Assembly: GCA_903861445.1 (NCBI GenBank)
Contig: CAIOUK010000062.1
Span: 1-15,403, forward strand
DNA from: an uncultured Verrucomicrobia subdivision 3 bacterium
GTDB lineage: Bacteria; Verrucomicrobiota; Verrucomicrobiia; Limisphaerales; UBA11358
DNA length: 15,403 nt
Direction: 5' to 3'
Numbering within the stretch: the first letter of the stretch is position 1; each line of letters begins with the position of its first letter. The notes under the pieces were generated by a model. That model did not search any database and was not told where the DNA came from. It saw only the letters and a program-made list of their open reading frames with translations. A program made the translations under genes and the position numbers. Below, in pieces: positions 1 through 6,297 of the stretch.

Positions 1-104
1 TCGTTATTGAATGTTGTAAGCTCACGTTGAGTTGATTCATCGCGTCTTTGTGCAACATCTGTCGCACGCAACGCAATGCGTTCCTCAAAGTGGCTGGTTT
101 TCAT
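1..104 (-). CDS. Possible N-terminal part of a hypothetical protein (runs off window)
   Basis: On the minus strand an ATG at 104 opens a frame with no stop to the window edge (34 codons). It begins MKTSHFEERIALRATD and is hydrophilic and charged. The purine-rich GAGAGCGA just upstream could act as a weak ribosome binding site. I do not recognise the family. A 34-codon open frame is not strong evidence on its own. It would be divergent from the YHS gene at 328. The rest of the gene lies outside the window, so this is a low-confidence partial call. Confidence 0.3.
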   Translation of the reverse strand, partial: MKTSHFEERIALRATDVAQRRDESTQRELTTFNN

Positions 105-126
105 TCGCTCTCGACTGGCCGGTTTT
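91..126. repeat. Two imperfect copies of a TGGCYGGTTTT unit, 25 bp apart
   Basis: TGGCTGGTTTT at 91-101 and TGGCCGGTTTT at 116-126 are followed by similar CGCTC-containing tails. The repeat sits at the putative start of the edge gene. No function is evident, and it may be chance. Confidence 0.25.
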
Positions 127-241
127 GACCGCTCGCTAACATCCGGCGTATTCACAATTTTCCGCGCCTTAAATGACTAAGCGACTGGATTCGGTGAGCG
201 CACGCTGAACCTTCCAGTGTTTGGGTTGTTTTTCATAAGAG

Positions 242-267
242 GTAAGAATCCACTTCTACACCGCATC
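242..267 (+). promoter_or_regulatory. Motif B promoter upstream of YHS-1
   Basis: GTAAGA (242-247), a 14-nt spacer, then CGCATC (262-267). The same arrangement occurs upstream of sigma factor 1, the SDR gene and the thioredoxin gene. The form and distance to the gene (start codon 60 nt after the -10-like box) fit an ECF sigma promoter. The rest of 105-327 shows no gene or other clear structure. Confidence 0.6.
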
Positions 268-327
268 TGATTGGTAAGCCGGAATAACGGCGAACAATAA
301 CAACACAATCATTAAAAAAATCGCAAT

Positions 328-789
328 ATGAAAAACATCAAAAACCTCATCGCCCTAACCCTCACCACTGCTGCTTTGGTCGTCTCCGCGCACGCGGCTG
401 ACCTTGTCAATGTCTCCGGTGCGAGCAACATCGCCGTTGGCGGCTACGACACCGTGGCCTTCTTCACCGATAATAAGGCCGTCAATGGCGATCCATTCGT
501 AACCGCAACCTATCAGGGCGCGACGTATATTTTCGCCAGTAAAGAACACAAGGAATTGTTTGAAGCTGCGCCGGAAAAATACGTTCCGCAATGCGGTGGC
601 TACTGCGCCTTCGGCGTCTCGGTCGGCGCGCTGTTCCCAGTGGACATCAGCACCTGGCAAATCCGCAATGGCAAGTTGTATCTCAACTTGAACAAGGCCA
701 TCCTGAAAAAATTCAACGCCGACTTCGACGCCAATGTCGCCAAGGCAGACAAAAACTGGCCCAGCCTCGTCGCCAAGCATGGCAAGTAA
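328..789 (+). CDS. Exported YHS-domain protein (YHS-1)
   Basis: This 153-residue protein has a Sec signal peptide at residues 1-23 (basic MKNIKN, hydrophobic core, cleavage near AHA-A). A single YHS domain follows, with GGYD at 38-41, KEHKELF around 72-78 and a glycine/cysteine turn CGGYCAFG at 89-96. The C-terminal KADKNWPSL matches the usual ending of secreted YHS proteins. The YHS family is associated with metal binding or redox contexts, but its biochemical role is not settled. YHS-2 (6298-6756) is a clear paralogue, with near-identical blocks such as VAFFTDNK and FASKEHK. A motif B promoter lies 60 nt upstream, so the gene is probably a target of sigma factor 1. The ATG start is supported by the signal peptide. 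Confidence 0.88.
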   Translation: MKNIKNLIALTLTTAALVVSAHAADLVNVSGASNIAVGGYDTVAFFTDNKAVNGDPFVTATYQGATYIFASKEHKELFEAAPEKYVPQCGGYCAFGVSVGALFPVDISTWQIRNGKLYLNLNKAILKKFNADFDANVAKADKNWPSLVAKHGK

Positions 790-799
790 TTTCGTCAAT

Positions 800-829
800 G
801 GTGGTCGAGTAAGAAATTATCACACCACC
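800..829. repeat. Inverted repeat GGTGGT/ACCACC over the sigma-1 promoter spacer
   Basis: GGTGGT (800-805) and ACCACC (824-829) form a perfect 6-bp inverted repeat with an 18-nt loop. It spans the -35-like box of the motif B promoter. It could be an operator or cruciform, but no comparable repeat flanks the other motif B sites, so a regulatory role is speculative. Confidence 0.25.
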
Positions 830-834
830 GCATC
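809..834 (+). promoter_or_regulatory. Motif B promoter upstream of sigma factor 1 (autoregulatory candidate)
   Basis: GTAAGA (809-814), a 14-nt spacer, then CGCATC (829-834) followed by CAAA. It lies directly in front of the sigma gene. ECF sigma factors commonly transcribe their own gene, so this is the main argument that motif B is read by the protein encoded just downstream. Confidence 0.65.
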
Positions 835-899
835 CAAATTGCAGGGTTTCGCGCATTGGGTTCTTGGCGGGTCAGTTGAGTTTCGTTAGTGTGCAGGTC

Positions 900-1508
900 G
901 TGACAGAAAACGAAATCAACTGGCCCGCTGCGTTGCGCGCCTCGGACAGCGCGGATCAAGCCGCTGCCGTGAGTGAACTGCGCGGTCTGTTGCACGCCGG
1001 TTTGCGCGTCGCTTTGAACGGGCGCAGTGATGTGAGCGAGGCGCATCTGGAGGATTTTGCGCAGGAAAGCTTGTTGCGTGTGCTGGACCGGTTGGATCAG
1101 TTTCAAGGTCGCAGTAAATTTACGACGTGGGCGCAGGCGATCGCGCTGAATGTGGCGTTCACGGAATTGAGGCGCAAGCGATGGCAGGATGTTTCGCTCG
1201 ACGCGCTGATGGCCGACGGCGAGCGCATCACTGAGCCCACGATGATTGCCGACGACGCCTTCGGCGCGGACGAAGACCGCACGCACTTGGTCAAGGTGCT
1301 GCGCAGTGCGATTGAAAATGATTTAACGCCGAAGCAGCGCGCAGCGATCATGGGCGAGCTTCGCGAGATGCCGTTCGACCAGATTGTCGAGCTGCTTGGC
1401 ACGAGTCGCAGTGCGGCTTACAAAATGTTGCACGATGCCCGGCGCGCGTTGAAGCAGCGATTGCTCGAAGCCGGTATCACCGGCGCGGACATCCAAAATG
1501 CTTTTTAA
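900..1508 (+). CDS. ECF-type RNA polymerase sigma factor (sigma 1)
   Basis: About 202 residues with the two-domain layout of ECF sigma factors. Region 2 lies near residues 30-95, including DFAQESLLRVLDRL and the promoter-melting/-10 part GRSKFTTWAQAIALNVAFTE. Region 4 lies near 140-195 (LTPKQRAAIMGELREMPFDQ, then a helix-turn-helix ending SRSAAYKMLHDARR). A GTG start at 900 is chosen because it puts the start 65 nt after the motif B -10 box, like the other motif B genes. GTG 891 and TTG 864 are in-frame alternatives. The stop is 3 nt from the ATG of a small HxxxCxxC protein, the usual sigma/anti-sigma arrangement. Motif B directly upstream implies autoregulation. The inducing signal is not visible. 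The regulon inferred here points to oxidative or thiol stress. Confidence 0.88.
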   Translation: MTENEINWPAALRASDSADQAAAVSELRGLLHAGLRVALNGRSDVSEAHLEDFAQESLLRVLDRLDQFQGRSKFTTWAQAIALNVAFTELRRKRWQDVSLDALMADGERITEPTMIADDAFGADEDRTHLVKVLRSAIENDLTPKQRAAIMGELREMPFDQIVELLGTSRSAAYKMLHDARRALKQRLLEAGITGADIQNAF

Positions 1509-1511
1509 TTT

Positions 1512-1760
1512 ATGAAACCGGAAGACAAACGGCTGACGAGCGAACAGGTTGGCAGCATCGTGAAGATGCTCAGCCTGACGCGCGACCGTGAGTTCAATTG
1601 CGGCGAATGCTTACAGCACGTCAGTGAATTTGCCGAATGTCAGCTCGCCAACAAGCCGGTGGGTGAAATCATCGCCAGCGTAGAGCAGCATCTCGCGCTC
1701 TGCCCGGAATGCCGCGAGGAATATGAGGCGTTGATGAAAATTCTTAAAGCTGGCCAGTGA
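1512..1760 (+). CDS. Small zinc-finger anti-sigma-like protein partnered with sigma 1
   Basis: 82 residues with no signal peptide or membrane segment, so a soluble cytoplasmic protein. Cysteines at 30, 33 and 43 precede HLALCPEC, giving His60-xxx-Cys64-xx-Cys67. This is the Hx3Cx2C signature of zinc anti-sigma (ZAS/zf-HC2) domains, in which thiol oxidation can release the sigma factor. It starts 3 nt after the sigma gene stop and is almost certainly cotranscribed. It is shorter than membrane-anchored anti-sigma factors and lacks a sensor domain, so the zinc/thiol site itself would have to sense the signal. The anti-sigma role is inferred from motif and neighbourhood. Confidence 0.78.
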   Translation: MKPEDKRLTSEQVGSIVKMLSLTRDREFNCGECLQHVSEFAECQLANKPVGEIIASVEQHLALCPECREEYEALMKILKAGQ

Positions 1761-1777
1761 AATTTCAATTGGCCGAG

Positions 1778-2089
1778 TCAACTCTCCTTAATCGCTGAAT
1801 GTAGTTGCTCCTTAATCCGTTGTTTTGCCGCGCTTGAAAGCTGCTGGGGAACGGACGTGGTCACTTGGTCCGAATGAGAATGAGCCGCATGGTGGACAAA
1901 AGCGATTTGTTTCCCGTAACGGCTACACCATTTACAAAGCACGAGATGAATATGCAGCCCCAACTGCTGCCGCCAGGTCAACTTGTGGTCGAGCGCCTCA
2001 GATAACAGGCGTGCCGCCGTCTTGCAGCTTGGCGATAATTCCGCCAAGCCACTGACGAGCCTTCGAGCCATGTTAGCGAGCCGATACAT
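1778..2089 (-). CDS. Zinc/histidine-rich anti-sigma-like protein, paralogue 2
   Basis: 103 residues, soluble. Cys22 is followed by HLVLCKWC (His48-xxx-Cys52-xx-Cys55), the zf-HC2/ZAS pattern, then a histidine cluster HHAAHSHSDQ at 66-75. The neighbouring protein at 2193-2504 has the same length and the same Cys/His positions (22, 48, 52, 55), so the two arose by duplication. This copy has its own motif A promoter located at the stop codon of the upstream paralogue. It could be a second brake on sigma 2 or act on another sigma factor. The start could also be the internal ATG at 2071. Function is inferred from motif and context. Confidence 0.72.
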   Translation of the reverse strand: MYRLANMARRLVSGLAELSPSCKTAARLLSEALDHKLTWRQQLGLHIHLVLCKWCSRYGKQIAFVHHAAHSHSDQVTTSVPQQLSSAAKQRIKEQLHSAIKES

Positions 2090-2171
2090 TACAATTTGCC
2101 GAGTAATTTATGACCAAATCGTAAAAATGCTGTCGCATCCTGACACGATTGCAGTCATGCGATATGAATTC

Positions 2172-2197
2172 GTCGTGTGAACGAGGAATTCCTTACA
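2172..2197 (-). promoter_or_regulatory. Motif A promoter for the second anti-sigma paralogue
   Basis: On the minus strand, TGTAAGG (2197-2191), 15 nt, then CGAC (2175-2172) followed by GAA. The TAA inside TGTAAGG is the stop codon of the preceding gene (2193-2195). The downstream leader is about 80 nt and contains a 16-codon ATG-started frame (2158-2108), a possible but unproven leader peptide. Confidence 0.6.
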
Positions 2198-2504
2198 GTG
2201 AATTATCATTAGTTTTTAAACGTTGAACGATACGTTGGCGGGCTCCCGGCGACAATCCACGACCAGGCAATGCTTTATCTTGGTGGTCGGCATGGGCGCC
2301 GGCGTGGTGCAGAAATATTAATTGGTGGTGGTAACGCTTACACCAGACGCAGATAAGAAAATGTAGGCGCATTTTCAGTCGCGTGCGAAATGACAATGGT
2401 TGCTCGAAGGATTGAGATGCCAGTCGGGTGATTTCGGTGCAATGCGGCGTGTGGTGCCAGACCCAGACCGCGCCGCGCTCTTTAAGCAAGGTGACAATTT
2501 TCAT
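2193..2504 (-). CDS. Zinc/histidine-rich anti-sigma-like protein, paralogue 1 (partner of sigma 2)
   Basis: 103 residues, soluble. Cys22 and HFLICVWC (His48-xxx-Cys52-xx-Cys55) form a zf-HC2/ZAS-type site, followed by a second His-rich patch HHAGAHADHQ at 66-75. The ATG overlaps the TGA of sigma 2 by 4 nt (ATGA), so translation is coupled and the pair is a sigma/anti-sigma unit. It differs from classical membrane-bound anti-sigma factors in having no transmembrane helix. The His cluster might extend metal binding. That role is inferred, but the family assignment is fairly secure. Confidence 0.78.
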   Translation of the reverse strand: MKIVTLLKERGAVWVWHHTPHCTEITRLASQSFEQPLSFRTRLKMRLHFLICVWCKRYHHQLIFLHHAGAHADHQDKALPGRGLSPGARQRIVQRLKTNDNSL

Positions 2505-3139
2505 TCTGCTTCCTTGTCTTTGCCAAACCAGTTGGTTTCTAGGCAGCGGCGCAGCGCCATACGAGCGCGGTGTAGCATGACCCAGAGATTGCTCTCGGAA
2601 ATATCCAGCAGGCTGCAGATTTCCTTACTTTCTACGCCATCCACCTCGCGCAGGTTGAAAACGGCAGCCACATTTTTCGGCAATTTGCCGGAGCAATCAT
2701 GAAAAGTTTTCCAAAAATCTTCACGGTCAAGGGTGCTTTCATCGTTCTTCCATTCCAGCGGACCGAGTTCATGAATCCACCCATCTTTGAACAAGCCGTC
2801 AGGGATAAAGCGGTCGCTCTCCTCGTCGGAATAGAATTCCAAATCCGTAAATGAGGTCTCCCGGCTGGACTTGCGGTAATGGTCGTAAATCTTGTTTTTG
2901 AGGACACCCACGAGCCAGCTCTTTTCCGCTGATTTGCCTTGAAATGATTTTCCGCCCTTGAGCGCGGCCAGAAACGTTTCCTGCACCGCATCTTCCGCTT
3001 TGGCTGGATCGCGCAGGCGGATCAGCGCGTATTTGAAAAGGTAATCACCATGCAATTCCACCCAGCGTTCCGGGTCGGAAAGTCCGGGTGTGGCCGGTGT
3101 GCTATTCGCCGACTGGGGCGAAATTGAATCCTTGTCCAT
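2501..3139 (-). CDS. ECF-type RNA polymerase sigma factor (sigma 2)
   Basis: 212 residues from the ATG at 3139. Longer in-frame extensions only add unconserved-looking sequence. Region 2 spans about 25-95 (LFKYALIRLRDPAKAEDAVQ, FLAALKGGKSFQGKSAEKSW, then KNKIYDHYRK). A long acidic/aromatic linker occupies 96-148. Region 4 lies at 149-205 (LPKNVAAVFNLREVDGVESK and a helix-turn-helix through SESNLWVMLHRARMALRRCL). It overlaps the zinc anti-sigma gene by 4 nt. No motif A or B is visible in front of it. However, motif A sits both downstream (2172-2197) and on the opposite strand upstream (3209-3234), so I infer that it reads motif A. It is clearly different in sequence from sigma 1. Confidence 0.9.
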   Translation of the reverse strand: MDKDSISPQSANSTPATPGLSDPERWVELHGDYLFKYALIRLRDPAKAEDAVQETFLAALKGGKSFQGKSAEKSWLVGVLKNKIYDHYRKSSRETSFTDLEFYSDEESDRFIPDGLFKDGWIHELGPLEWKNDESTLDREDFWKTFHDCSGKLPKNVAAVFNLREVDGVESKEICSLLDISESNLWVMLHRARMALRRCLETNWFGKDKEAE

Positions 3140-3208
3140 TGGAAAATACTGGCGATTTGTGCAAAAAAAGCAAACCTCGTTGCAATTTTTGCAGGGGCGG
3201 TAATTTTT

Positions 3209-3234
3209 TGTAAGGATTCGTCTGATCGCGCGAC
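3209..3234 (+). promoter_or_regulatory. Motif A promoter for the B-box-like zinc protein
   Basis: TGTAAGG (3209-3215), 15 nt, CGAC (3231-3234), followed by TAA. It is divergent from sigma 2. The predicted transcription start is near 3241, just before an in-frame ATG at 3246 and about 60 nt before the preferred ATG at 3303. Confidence 0.6.
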
Positions 3235-3302
3235 TAAACCGACGTATGATTACAATTGTCAGCGGAACAAATCGCCCCGGGAGCAACCATTCTTCGCATC
3301 AA

Positions 3303-3668
3303 ATGAAATGTCATCGGCATAATACAGAAGAAGCTATCGGCGTATGCATGGGTTGTGGTCGCGCGCTTTGCCGGGAATGCACGCCGAGTTCCTCAACTGG
3401 ACCGCTAACCTGCTCGTCCGTCTGCGCGGAAGAAGCCGGGCAATTAAGGACTTCCGTGCAACTGCTGCTTGATCGCAGCGCGCAGAATGCGCGTGCCAGT
3501 GCGGTCTATTGCTATTTGTCAGCGGTATTTTCCGGCGGCGCGGCCATCGCGGCTTGGTTCTGGTTGCCCTCGCCGTTCCTGATGGCATTCGCCGGCGGTA
3601 GTGCGCTGGTGCTGGCCGCCGCCGGCTTTTGGCATGGCCGCGTTGGAAAAAATATTCCCCGCAATTAA
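3303..3668 (+). CDS. B-box-type zinc-finger membrane protein
   Basis: 121 residues from ATG 3303. The N-terminus (MKCHRHNTEEAIGVCMGCGR, then LCREC and two more Cys) follows the B-box-like pattern C-x-H...C-x2-C...C-x2-C seen in bacterial small membrane proteins. The C-terminal half holds two hydrophobic segments (about 64-84 and 87-107), probably a membrane hairpin with the zinc domain on the cytoplasmic side. An in-frame ATG at 3246 would add 19 residues and sits 11 nt after the motif A -10 box, so it is a real alternative start. Function is unknown. Divergent placement from sigma 2 and a motif A promoter suggest membership in the sigma 2 regulon. Confidence 0.72.
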   Translation: MKCHRHNTEEAIGVCMGCGRALCRECTPSSSTGPLTCSSVCAEEAGQLRTSVQLLLDRSAQNARASAVYCYLSAVFSGGAAIAAWFWLPSPFLMAFAGGSALVLAAAGFWHGRVGKNIPRN

Positions 3669-3755
3669 ATTTCAAATTAAAACCAGCCCGCCCGCTGAAC
3701 AAAAATAAGCTCGGCAGTGCCAGTTCGGGCGCGGCAGGTTGTAAACGTATACGAT

Positions 3756-4820
3756 TCAATTCCGCAGGTAATGGCAGTTGTAGCCGCTGGGATTTTTCTG
3801 CAAGTAATCCTGATGATACTCTTCTGCCGGATAGAACACGGTTGCCTTGGTAATTTCCGTGACGATGGGGCTTCTCCACTTGCCGGATTTGTCCACCTGG
3901 GCCTTGACCCGCTCGGCGATTTGTTTCTGCTCGTCGCTGGTGTGAAAAATTCCCGAACGATACTGTGAGCCTACGTCATTCTCCTGCCGGTCGCGCGTAG
4001 TGGGATCATGCATGCGGAAAAAGTAGCCGAGCAATTGTTCGTAACTCAGCTTGGTTGGATCAAAAACGATCTCCACCGCTTCTGCGTGGCCGGTGGTATG
4101 CGAACAAACCATTTCATAGGTCGGGTTCGGCGCCGTGCCTCCAGTATAGCCGACCGTAGTTTTGATGACGCCGGGAATTTCGCGGAGAATGTTTTGCATC
4201 CCCCAGAAGCAGCCGCCGGAAAAAATCGCAGTCTCGGTTTTAGGCAACGGTTTGATCAGGCCAGCTTTCACAAAAGGTGCAAGCTGGTCGCCGTAACCGG
4301 CAGCGGCCATTTGCGCCAACGGAATAAATTTCAGCGAAGCAGAATTGATGCAATACCGCTGGTGCGTCGGCCCGGGACCGTCGTTAAAAACGTGACCCAA
4401 ATGCGAATTGGCATCCGCCGAACGCACTTCGGTTCGTTCCATACCAAAGGACGTGTCAGTCTTCGCGACAATATCCTTTTCATCCACCGGCTTGGTGAAA
4501 CTCGGCCAGCCACAGCCGGAATCAAATTTGTCGAGTGAACTGAACAACGGTTTACCCGACACGACATCCACATAAATCCCCGGCGCGTGATTATCCCAAT
4601 ATTCATTGGCAAACGCCGGCTCAGTGGCGGCTTCTTGCGTGACGCGATATTGCAGGTCGGTCATCTTCTGTTTGCGTTCGGCGGGCGGGATGGGTTTGAA
4701 ATTATTCATAGTAAAATCGGTTGGGGTTAGTTGGGTGCTGGCATTTCCACCGGGACGGCAGCCGGCCAGTGCCAGCGTTAGAACCACTACGCCGCACAGT
4801 CCATATAGAATTGTTTTCAT
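3756..4820 (-). CDS. msrAB: MsrB-MsrA fusion methionine sulfoxide reductase, lipoprotein
   Basis: 354 residues. A lipoprotein signal ends in LALAGC (lipidated Cys21), so the enzyme is probably anchored in the periplasm or envelope. The MsrB domain comes first (about 45-170): SGCGWPSF with Cys103, and RYCINSASL with catalytic Cys157, reducing Met-R-sulfoxide. MsrA follows (about 197-354): GGCFWG with catalytic Cys204, GYTGG, and a C-terminal NCHYLRN Cys349 as likely resolving residue, reducing Met-S-sulfoxide. The MsrB part lacks the two CxxC zinc pairs, so it is a zinc-free form. Start 4820 is preferred over ATG 4826 because it lies exactly 34 nt from the start of the motif A -35 box, as in two other genes. 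The divergent TlpA-like protein could supply reducing power. Confidence 0.92.
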   Translation of the reverse strand: MKTILYGLCGVVVLTLALAGCRPGGNASTQLTPTDFTMNNFKPIPPAERKQKMTDLQYRVTQEAATEPAFANEYWDNHAPGIYVDVVSGKPLFSSLDKFDSGCGWPSFTKPVDEKDIVAKTDTSFGMERTEVRSADANSHLGHVFNDGPGPTHQRYCINSASLKFIPLAQMAAAGYGDQLAPFVKAGLIKPLPKTETAIFSGGCFWGMQNILREIPGVIKTTVGYTGGTAPNPTYEMVCSHTTGHAEAVEIVFDPTKLSYEQLLGYFFRMHDPTTRDRQENDVGSQYRSGIFHTSDEQKQIAERVKAQVDKSGKWRSPIVTEITKATVFYPAEEYHQDYLQKNPSGYNCHYLRN

Positions 4821-4828
4821 ACTCATGC

Positions 4829-4854
4829 GTCGTGGTGGTCACCGATTCCTTACA
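4829..4854 (-). promoter_or_regulatory. Motif A promoter for msrAB
   Basis: Minus strand TGTAAGG (4854-4848), 15 nt, CGAC (4832-4829). The msrAB ATG at 4820 lies 8 nt past CGAC with no Shine-Dalgarno between, suggesting a leaderless transcript. Its -35 box is back-to-back with that of the divergent TlpA promoter, 14 bp apart. Confidence 0.65.
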
Positions 4855-4868
4855 GATATTCGACGCCT

Positions 4869-4894
4869 TGTAAGGTTTATGGTTTCAAACCGAC
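4869..4894 (+). promoter_or_regulatory. Motif A promoter for the TlpA-like gene
   Basis: TGTAAGG (4869-4875), 15 nt, CGAC (4891-4894), followed by AAA. The ATG at 4903 is again 8 nt after CGAC. Geometry is identical to the msrAB and YHS-2 promoters. Confidence 0.65.
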
Positions 4895-4902
4895 AAACTG
4901 GT

Positions 4903-5433
4903 ATGAAAAAACTACAAACCGTTTACACGGCTATATCAATCGCGTTGGTTTCACTCACCACGTTTTTATTTAATTCAAGCGTTTCGCTCGCAGGCGAGAC
5001 CAATCAAGTTGAAAGCACCAAACTCGCGCCAAGTTGGGAGCTTGCTGATTTAGAAGGCAAAACCATTCGCTCGACCGACTTCAAAGGCAAGGTGGTGGTG
5101 CTCGATTTTTGGGCGACCTGGTGTCCTCCTTGCCGCGCCGAAATTCCGGACTTCATTGCTTTGCAGAAAAAATACGCGGCTCGAGGACTTGCGGTCATTG
5201 GGGTTTCTGTGGATCAGGCAAGCTTGAAAACCGTGAAGCTGTTCGCTGAGAAAAATGACATCAATTATCCCGTCATGATCGCGGATAATAAAATTGTGGA
5301 TAGCTTCGGCGGCATTGATGGGCTACCGACGACCTTCATCATTGACCGCAACGGCAACATCGTGAAGCAACATTTGGGTTTTACGCCACCCAACACAATC
5401 GAAAAAGAGGTTAAGGCTTTGCTAGCTCCATAA
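4903..5433 (+). CDS. Exported TlpA/ResA-like thioredoxin
   Basis: 176 residues. The N-terminal segment (basic start, hydrophobic 8-23, then SVSLAGE) is a signal peptide or anchor placing the protein outside the cytoplasm. The thioredoxin domain follows, with LDFWATWCPPCRAEIPDF (redox Cys74 and Cys77) and the cis-proline loop GLPTTFIID. WCPPC is typical of TlpA/ResA-type thiol-disulfide reductases that keep periplasmic thiols reduced. Divergence from msrAB with paired motif A promoters suggests it serves as electron donor to the Msr lipoprotein. That is an inference. ATG 4903 is supported by the signal peptide and the promoter position. Confidence 0.9.
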   Translation: MKKLQTVYTAISIALVSLTTFLFNSSVSLAGETNQVESTKLAPSWELADLEGKTIRSTDFKGKVVVLDFWATWCPPCRAEIPDFIALQKKYAARGLAVIGVSVDQASLKTVKLFAEKNDINYPVMIADNKIVDSFGGIDGLPTTFIIDRNGNIVKQHLGFTPPNTIEKEVKALLAP

Positions 5434-5488
5434 GGTTCGCGGCGATGGTGGTCGTTAAATAATTCGGTTAACAATCAAATTGCATTTT

Positions 5489-6262
5489 ATGGCATTTGTA
5501 ACGCTCGGGAAAATTCTTGCCGGATCAGTGCTGGCAATTCTTCCGGCAACCGCACAAACCAATCTCCTCCAATTCCAAAGCGCGCCGGAACGCACGGCAC
5601 TGCTGGAGCTTTACACTTCGGAAGGTTGTAGCAGTTGTCCGCCCGCCGAAGCGTGGTTGTCGGGCCTGAAAGATTCGCCACGCCTGTGGAAGGATTTCGT
5701 GCCAGTCGCGTTTCATGTGGACTATTGGAATTCCCTAGGCTGGAAAGATGCGTGGTCGGACGCGGAATTTTCCGAACGCCAGCGCAGCTACGCGCAACTT
5801 TGGCGCGCGGAAAATATCTACACGCCGGAATACGTTCTCAACGGCAAGGAATGGCGTAATTGGTTTGCCGGCAAAAATGGCCCGAAGTCCGATGGCGAAA
5901 AAGTCGGCATCCTGACTGTTGCTTCCTCGGGCACGAACCGCTGGCAGGTGACGTTTGTGCCAGAGAAAAATTCGGCGGCACGCTATGAGATCCACGCGGC
6001 GCTACTCGCTGGCGGAATTATCTCCGCCGTGAAGGCAGGCGAAAATCGCGGACGCGATCTGCGACATGATTTCGCCGTGGTCAATCTAGTGCAGATTGGT
6101 ATGACCACGAGCAATGGCGTAGCGAAAGGCCGATTTATCATCAGCCCGCCAAAATCAGATGCGGGAACTACTCGTGCGCTCGCGGTTTGGGTCACGCTCG
6201 CGGATGAACTTCAGCCAGTTCAGGCCGCCGGCGGCTGGCTGATTCCTCCTGGTAAAAATTGA
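5489..6262 (+). CDS. DUF1223 family protein (secreted, thioredoxin-like fold)
   Basis: 257 residues. A signal peptide occupies the first ~23 residues, ending near ATAQ. The DUF1223 core includes LLELYTSEGCSSCPPAEAWL (CSSC redox-like motif), VAFHVDYWNSLGWKDAW, the FSERQRSYAQ stretch and IYTPEYVLNG. Family members adopt a thioredoxin-like fold but have no established reaction. The gene lies 55 nt after the TlpA gene, on the same strand, with no convincing promoter between, so they may be cotranscribed. A TTG at 5480 is an in-frame alternative start. YHS-2 follows after 35 nt with its own motif A promoter. Confidence 0.88.
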   Translation: MAFVTLGKILAGSVLAILPATAQTNLLQFQSAPERTALLELYTSEGCSSCPPAEAWLSGLKDSPRLWKDFVPVAFHVDYWNSLGWKDAWSDAEFSERQRSYAQLWRAENIYTPEYVLNGKEWRNWFAGKNGPKSDGEKVGILTVASSGTNRWQVTFVPEKNSAARYEIHAALLAGGIISAVKAGENRGRDLRHDFAVVNLVQIGMTTSNGVAKGRFIISPPKSDAGTTRALAVWVTLADELQPVQAAGGWLIPPGKN

Positions 6263-6263
6263 T

Positions 6264-6289
6264 TGTAAGGATTCGTCGGTGACGACGAC
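6264..6289 (+). promoter_or_regulatory. Motif A promoter for YHS-2
   Basis: TGTAAGG (6264-6270), 15 nt, CGAC (6286-6289), followed by GAA. It begins 1 nt after the DUF1223 stop codon, and the ATG of YHS-2 (6298) is 8 nt downstream of CGAC. The first 14 nt match the 3209 site exactly (TGTAAGGATTCGTC). Confidence 0.65.
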
Positions 6290-6297
6290 GAACGTGC

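Noticed and set aside
14..46. TGTAAGC followed by CATCGCG as another promoter of motif A or B
   Set aside because: Neither CGAC at 15 nt nor CGCATC at 14 nt is present; the -35-like box differs at its last base.
4606..4902. Long N-terminal extension of the TlpA-like protein
   Set aside because: The extension is antisense to msrAB and would run through both promoters; the signal peptide begins at the ATG at 4903.
5430..5460. CATAAGG after the TlpA stop as a motif A promoter for DUF1223
   Set aside because: The -35-like box has a mismatch and CGAC is absent at 15 nt; read-through from the TlpA promoter is simpler.
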